In this document: positions 5,328 to 8,891 of the stretch, in pieces
Position numbering within the stretch: the first letter of the stretch is position 1
Layout of the letters: each line of letters starts with the position of its first letter
NCBI GenBank assembly: GCA_030612085.1
Contig: JAUWOM010000040.1
Location: 1-8,891 of the forward strand
From: Actinomycetes bacterium
Lineage (GTDB): Bacteria > Actinomycetota > Humimicrobiia > JAHJRV01
Direction of reading: 5' to 3'
Length of the DNA stretch: 8,891 nucleotides
Program-made: the position numbers and the translations under genes
Notes under the pieces: model-generated
Database searches by the model: none
The model's input: the letters and a program-made list of their open reading frames with translations, nothing else
What the model was told of the DNA's origin: nothing

Positions 5328-6707
5328 TTATATCGGTTTAAATCGAGCCAAGAAATGTCTTAATCTCGGTGGTTCATATATAAATTTATATCCTTTTATA
5401 TTTTCTCTCCTTTTATAAATATTAATTAACGCATTGGCAACAACATTAATATGAGCATTAGTATAAACTCTTCTTGGTATAGCCAGTCTTAAAAGTTCAA
5501 GCTTTGGATGGATATTTTCCCATGTTATTGGTTCTCTTCCTGCAAGAACTGTTCCTATTTCCACACTTCTTATACCTGCTTCTAAATAAAGCTCAACTGC
5601 TAATGCCTGTCCTGGAAGATTATCCTGTGGAATATGAGATAAAAATTTCTTAACATCAACATATACTGCATGACCTCCTATTGGCTGAATAATTGGAATA
5701 TTAGCTTCAAGAAGTTTATTACCAAGATACTCTACCTGTTTTACGCGTGTTTCTAAATAATTCTCATCTAATACTTCTTCAAGACCTTGTGCCATTGCTT
5801 CCATATCCCTTCCTGACATACCACCATATGTAATAAATCCTTCAAACAGTACTAACCATGTAGCTCCTTCTATATAGAGTTTCTCATCATTTAGTGCCAA
5901 AAAACCACCAATATTGGAAAGTGCATCTTTCTTACCACTAAAAGTACATCCATCACTATAACTCATCATTTCTAATACTATTTCTCTAATGCTCTTATTT
6001 TCATAGCCTATCTCTCTTTTTTTGATGAAGTAAGCATTTTCAGCAAATCTGCAAGCATCAAGAAAAAATGGTATATCATATTTTTTTGTTAATTCTCTTA
6101 CTTTCTTAATATTTTCCATTGAAGCAGGTTGTCCACCACCGCTATTACAAGTAATAGTTATCATAACCAGTGGGATTTTGTCTTTTCCTTTGTCTTCTAT
6201 TAAATTTTTTAATTTATCAATATCAATATTTCCCTTAAATGGATAATTTGATGTTGTATTAAAAGCTTCGTCACATACTACATCTATTGGAATTCCCTTT
6301 TTATGTAATATATGAGCTTTTGTAGTATCAAAATGCATATTGTTCGGGACATAATCTCCCTTTTTTATCATTATTAAAAATAAGATATTCTCAGCAGCTC
6401 TTCCCTGATGTGTAGGAAGAACATATTTATATCCCATATTTTTTTTAACCGCATCTTCTAAATGGTGGAAACTACTACTTCCTGCATATGCTTCATCTCC
6501 AACCATCATCGCTGACCACTGGCTATCACTCATAGCAGATGTACCGCTATCAGTTAGCAAGTCTATAAATACATCTTTAGAATCAAGATAAAATAGGTTA
6601 TATCCTATCTTTTTTAAAAGATTTTTCCTATATTCTCTTGTAGTTTTTTTTAAAGGTTCTACCATCTTTATTTTGTAATACTCAGCCTGATAGTTGTTAT
6701 TTTTCAT
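5328..6707 (-). CDS. tnaA: Tryptophanase (tryptophan indole-lyase)
   Basis: A 459-residue PLP enzyme of the tryptophanase/tyrosine phenol-lyase family, cleaving L-tryptophan to indole, pyruvate and ammonia. Conserved features include FIDLLTDSGT (47-56), GDEAYAG (70-76), PTHQGR (98-103), the PLP-contacting D217 and R220 (FLDACRFAENAYF), the Schiff-base lysine K260 in SGKKD, and R380 (GIRSVEIG). Substrate determinants favour tryptophan. D127 in HFDTT corresponds to the tryptophanase Asp (Thr in tyrosine phenol-lyase). H451 in LRHFLARF corresponds to the tryptophanase His (Phe in tyrosine phenol-lyase). Overall length (459) is closer to tyrosine phenol-lyases (about 456) than to E. coli TnaA (471), so specificity deserves an assay. 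GGGAG lies 5 bases before the ATG. No TnaC-like leader peptide with a Trp codon is visible upstream, and no tryptophan permease gene adjoins it. Confidence 0.93.
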   Translation of the reverse strand: MKNNNYQAEYYKIKMVEPLKKTTREYRKNLLKKIGYNLFYLDSKDVFIDLLTDSGTSAMSDSQWSAMMVGDEAYAGSSSFHHLEDAVKKNMGYKYVLPTHQGRAAENILFLIMIKKGDYVPNNMHFDTTKAHILHKKGIPIDVVCDEAFNTTSNYPFKGNIDIDKLKNLIEDKGKDKIPLVMITITCNSGGGQPASMENIKKVRELTKKYDIPFFLDACRFAENAYFIKKREIGYENKSIREIVLEMMSYSDGCTFSGKKDALSNIGGFLALNDEKLYIEGATWLVLFEGFITYGGMSGRDMEAMAQGLEEVLDENYLETRVKQVEYLGNKLLEANIPIIQPIGGHAVYVDVKKFLSHIPQDNLPGQALAVELYLEAGIRSVEIGTVLAGREPITWENIHPKLELLRLAIPRRVYTNAHINVVANALINIYKRRENIKGYKFIYEPPRLRHFLARFKPI

Positions 6708-6904
6708 CTATACTCCCTTTTTTAATAAAAGAATATTGAAATCTTAAATTTATTAGAATAATTAAATAAACTAAAATTATTAAAAGTGTTAACCTGACTT
6801 ACCAATAATATACATTTATTATAGATTATTATATTACTTGCTATTCAAATGAAAAGTATTTTAGTAGCAAATTTAAGAATAAGAATTAATTTTTAGCATA
6901 AAAT
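6708..6904. other. Divergent intergenic region between tnaA and the riboswitch promoter
   Basis: About 200 AT-rich bases containing the tnaA leader. I see no convincing tnaA promoter: TTGGTA with TAATAA at 17 bases spacing on the minus strand (around 6802-6774) is the best weak candidate. No terminator or RNA structure was found. Confidence 0.4.
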
Positions 6905-6933
6905 TTGACATAAAATTTTTTTTAAAATATAAT
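6905..6933 (+). promoter_or_regulatory. Perfect consensus sigma-70 promoter of the riboswitch RNA
   Basis: TTGACA (6905-6910) and TATAAT (6928-6933) both match consensus exactly with the ideal 17-base spacing. Transcription should start near 6940, about 17 bases before the aptamer P1 stem. It is the best promoter in the window. Confidence 0.88.
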
Positions 6934-6956
6934 TTAAGAACTGAAAATTAAATAAA

Positions 6957-7065
6957 TTGCTTAATTTGTAAGAAGCGGAGGAACCTTTTTTTGGGGTGAA
7001 TCTTGCGAAAGCAAGTAGGGTTAACATCTTTCGACCCGAACCCGTCAGCTAACTCCGTAAGCATT
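6957..7065 (+). promoter_or_regulatory. Cyclic-di-AMP riboswitch aptamer (ydaO/yuaA leader)
   Basis: The sequence matches the ydaO-yuaA consensus that I know from the family (Rfam RF00379), a sensor of c-di-AMP. P1 pairs TTGCTTA (6957-6963) with TAAGCAT (7058-7064), allowing one mismatch or bulge. CGGAG (6976-6980) pairs with CTCCG (7053-7057). CTTGC-GAAA-GCAAG (7002-7015) is a perfect tetraloop hairpin. GGGT (7018-7021) pairs with ACCC (7034-7037). The highly conserved segments GGGGTGAATC (6993-7002) and CCCGTCAGCTAACTCCGTAA (7041-7060) are present. It has its own consensus promoter and a terminator just downstream, so it is a complete OFF-type switch. The odd point is that no plus-strand gene follows: the next gene, pgi, is on the opposite strand. 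Confidence 0.93.
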
Positions 7066-7078
7066 GAAGGATTGGTGG

Positions 7079-7117
7079 TAAGGTCACACATGATTTCAAT
7101 GGTGACCTTATTTTTTT
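7079..7117 (+). terminator. Intrinsic terminator, expression platform of the riboswitch
   Basis: TAAGGTCAC (7079-7087) pairs perfectly with GTGACCTTA (7102-7110); a further CAT/ATG (7089-7091/7099-7101) can form above a bulged A. Seven T residues follow (7111-7117). In the ligand-bound state, with P1 formed, this hairpin should end the RNA at about 178 nucleotides. CATTGAA (7062-7068) can instead pair with TTCAATG (7095-7101), which competes with both P1 and this hairpin and may be the antiterminator. Confidence 0.88.
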
Positions 7118-7141
7118 AAAAGATAATTCCTCCTTATCTTG

Positions 7142-7173
7142 TGATAGAGCGCTACCCACCAAGCGCTCTATCA
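7142..7173. repeat. Perfect 12-bp stem-loop between the riboswitch and pgi
   Basis: TGATAGAGCGCT (7142-7153) and AGCGCTCTATCA (7162-7173) are exact reverse complements around an 8-base loop, ACCCACCA. It is the most GC-rich structure in the window. It could end pgi transcripts on the minus strand or readthrough transcripts on the plus strand, but neither side has a T tract. The loop is complementary to the riboswitch linker at 7072-7078. Confidence 0.7.
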
Positions 7174-7201
7174 TTGATTTGGTATAAAATTATATTAAGA
7201 T

Positions 7202-8608
7202 TTAATAGCCTTTTCTGCCTAATTTTTTACATACATATATCTTTCCTTCTTCTACTCCAGGTTGGTCTAAAGGATTGATATTTAGTAAAGCACCCATAAA
7301 AACAGTTTGAACTTCTATTATAAAAAGGAGTTGTCCAATAGTAAAAGCATTTATCTCAGGCAATTTTATCGTGTAATTTGGTCTATTGTTTTTAACCAGA
7401 GCATGTTCCGTACCCTGTTTCTCTAAGTTGATTAATTGATTAATGCTTTTTCCTCCCAAATATTCAAAGCTATTAAATTCTGGATATAATTTTGGTATAT
7501 CAATCTGGCTATTATAATTTTCTACCTCAACAAAAACGATTACCTTATCATATTGTCCTTGAACATAAAGTTGTAATTGGGAATGTTGATCTGTGGTACC
7601 AAGAGCACTAACTGGGGTGAATCCAGTATTTACAACCTCGTTTTCTAAGGAGTATTTTTTTCCCAGGCTTTCAGCCCAGATTTGACTGAACCAATCAGCA
7701 ATTCCAATCAGTGAATTTGAATAGGGCATAAAAACTGTGATATTTTTCTTATTTTTTACATATTCTAAATAAAGTAAAGCTGCAGATTTATAGGCTGGAT
7801 TTTTATCGAGTTCAAAAGAAGGATTTTTATCAAACTCAGATGATGAGCATAATTTATCCATATAAGCAGCACCTGAGAGAAGTTGATTAATATCTATTCC
7901 TGAAACTGCTGCTGAAAGTAGTCCTACTGGAGATAGCACTGAATATCTTCCACCAACATTTAGAGGTACTGAAAGTGAAATAATACTTTCTTCTTCAGCC
8001 AGTTTTCTCAGATCTCCTCTTTCTGGATCTGTAGTTATGATAATATGCTTTTTCCAATCATCTCCAACAGCACTTTTTAATAAATCCAAAAAGACTAAAA
8101 AATTCACTATTGTTTCACTTGTACTTCCTGATTTTGTAATAACATTAAAAACTGTTTTCTTTAAATCTATAATATCAATAAGTTCCTTAATTAATTTGGG
8201 GTCAATATTATCTAAAAAGAAAATCCTTGGACAATCATTTCTATCTTTTTTGGGTAATAGATTGTAAAATTTGTGATTTAAAGCATTGTGAAGTGCTATA
8301 TTTCCCAAGGCTGATCCACCAATACCTAAGACTACAAAGTTATCAAATTTATTTTTAATATCTTCAGAAATATCTAAAATTTCAGAGACCTCTTTATCTT
8401 GATAGGGTAATTGATAAAAACCTAATTCACCACTTTTTCTACCATCTAACACTCTTTTATGAGCATTTGCTATTTTTTCTCTTATATTATCTATATCACT
8501 ATTTGAGACTCCATGTTCACTTCCAATTGAATCTTCCATAACATTCTTAAAATCAAGTTTTATCTCCATTTTCTTTTTACAATTTTCATTTTTTTTAATC
8601 TGTTTCAT
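7202..8608 (-). CDS. pgi: Glucose-6-phosphate isomerase
   Basis: Interconverts glucose-6-phosphate and fructose-6-phosphate in glycolysis and gluconeogenesis. At 468 residues it is of the short bacterial type. Two SIS folds are recognisable: LGIGGSALGN (94-103) and TKSGSTSET (158-166) bind the sugar phosphate. NVGGRYSVLSPVG (217-229) is the family signature. Catalytic residues should be E313 (WAESLGK), H342 (TDQHSQ) and K456 (VEEGKIYV), all present. ATG 8608 has a good site, GAGGTGAT, at 8621-8614. This start gives a Lys/Asn-rich N-terminal tail of about 13 residues before MEIKLDF, where homologues usually begin; the internal ATG has no comparable binding site. Residues 256-271 are a tandem duplication (SSEFDKNP then SFELDKNP). 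The gene stands alone and converges on the riboswitch RNA. Confidence 0.96.
   Translation of the reverse strand: MKQIKKNENCKKKMEIKLDFKNVMEDSIGSEHGVSNSDIDNIREKIANAHKRVLDGRKSGELGFYQLPYQDKEVSEILDISEDIKNKFDNFVVLGIGGSALGNIALHNALNHKFYNLLPKKDRNDCPRIFFLDNIDPKLIKELIDIIDLKKTVFNVITKSGSTSETIVNFLVFLDLLKSAVGDDWKKHIIITTDPERGDLRKLAEEESIISLSVPLNVGGRYSVLSPVGLLSAAVSGIDINQLLSGAAYMDKLCSSSEFDKNPSFELDKNPAYKSAALLYLEYVKNKKNITVFMPYSNSLIGIADWFSQIWAESLGKKYSLENEVVNTGFTPVSALGTTDQHSQLQLYVQGQYDKVIVFVEVENYNSQIDIPKLYPEFNSFEYLGGKSINQLINLEKQGTEHALVKNNRPNYTIKLPEINAFTIGQLLFIIEVQTVFMGALLNINPLDQPGVEEGKIYVCKKLGRKGY
7797..7844. repeat. 24-bp imperfect tandem duplication inside pgi
   Basis: 7797-7820 and 7821-7844 match at 18 of 24 positions, starting with an identical 11-base block. 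The unit is 8 codons, so the frame is kept and the protein carries SSEFDKNP followed by SFELDKNP at residues 256-271. Confidence 0.7.
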
Positions 8609-8651
8609 TTAAAATCACCTCATATAGGATATAAATCTAAATATTTTTTAA

Positions 8652-8668
8652 TTAGAGTAAATCTCTAA
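8652..8668. repeat. Short inverted repeat in the pgi leader region
   Basis: TTAGAG (8652-8657) and CTCTAA (8663-8668) flank the 5-base spacer TAAAT, about 45 bases upstream of the pgi start codon. Possible operator; small enough to be chance. Confidence 0.3.
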
Positions 8669-8683
8669 CACTGTACCTATTTT

Positions 8684-8712
8684 ATTATATTTCTCATTAT
8701 AAGAAATATAAT
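8684..8712. repeat. 11-bp inverted repeat upstream of pgi
   Basis: ATTATATTTCT (8684-8694) and AGAAATATAAT (8702-8712) are exact reverse complements with a 7-base spacer. Part of it, TATAAGAAATATAA (8698-8711), is repeated exactly at 8735-8748, 37 bases away. This could be a regulator binding region for pgi or for a gene beyond the right edge. The rest of 8609-8891 is AT-rich with no gene that I can see. Confidence 0.45.
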
Positions 8713-8891
8713 TTAGTGAATAGGAAATAATTTGTATAAGAAATATAAATATACTTGTTTATTATATAATCTTTATGAGAATTTATAAATTTTAGCAAAT
8801 TTTTATGTTATCTCTTATAAAATGAGAATAGTTTACACTTTTTATTAAATCTTTTAAATACTTTGTGGTATATTTTTAAAAGCATTTTAGA

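Noticed and set aside
5328..6707. Tyrosine phenol-lyase as the name for the PLP lyase
   Set aside because: The two main substrate-determining positions are Asp and His as in tryptophanase, not Thr and Phe.
6708..6960. TnaC-like leader peptide upstream of tnaA
   Set aside because: The only short minus-strand frame with an ATG encodes MYIIGKSG and has no Trp codon; no translational-arrest leader is supported.
8037..8267. Plus-strand open frame that could be the riboswitch's target gene
   Set aside because: It lies wholly inside pgi on the opposite strand, about 900 bases from the switch, with no Shine-Dalgarno or recognisable protein features.

Overview
The window is a low-GC (about 30% or less by eye) bacterial chromosomal segment. 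Its Shine-Dalgarno sites are purine-rich (GGAG/GAGG type) and its promoters are sigma-70-like. Three things suggest an anaerobic, Firmicutes-like or Atribacterota-like bacterium: an archaeal-type S-adenosylmethionine synthetase, a tryptophanase, and a cyclic-di-AMP (ydaO-type) riboswitch. This is inference and no marker fixes the phylum. Every gene looks like its own transcription unit except the vapBC pair, and neighbours are often convergent. There is no prophage, insertion sequence, CRISPR array, rRNA or tRNA that I can see.

Left part (1-2885). The 5' part of the archaeal-type methionine adenosyltransferase gene runs leftwards off the window (1-930, minus). It is divergent from a calcineurin-like phosphoesterase (1098-1835, plus). 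That gene converges on a gamma-carbonic-anhydrase-like hexapeptide-repeat protein whose start is better placed at 2386 than further upstream. A 0.5-kb AT-rich gap follows, holding at most a short decayed frame.

Middle part (2886-5229). A HAD-family NT5C-type nucleotidase (2886-3485) converges on a VapBC toxin-antitoxin operon (3552-4137, minus) that has a near-consensus promoter. Behind that promoter lies a previously easy-to-miss remnant of clpB: only the C-terminal end survives and it carries two in-frame stops (4287-4625). Next comes a divergent peptide deformylase-family gene (4732-5229).

Right part (5328-8891). A tryptophanase gene (minus, ends at 5328) converges on the deformylase gene. 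Divergently upstream of it sits the most interesting element. This is a consensus sigma-70 promoter (6905-6933), a c-di-AMP riboswitch aptamer (about 6957-7065) and an intrinsic terminator (7079-7117), all on the plus strand, with no plus-strand gene downstream within the window. Readthrough would pass a perfect 12-bp stem-loop (7142-7173) and then run antisense into pgi (7202-8608, minus), the glucose-6-phosphate isomerase gene. The hairpin loop is complementary to the linker between aptamer and terminator. The element is therefore either an orphan that lost its gene, a free-standing c-di-AMP-binding RNA, or a switch for an antisense transcript against pgi.

Functionally the genes are a housekeeping mix (AdoMet synthesis, glycolysis, amino-acid catabolism to indole and pyruvate, N-terminal Met deformylation, nucleotide salvage) rather than one pathway.
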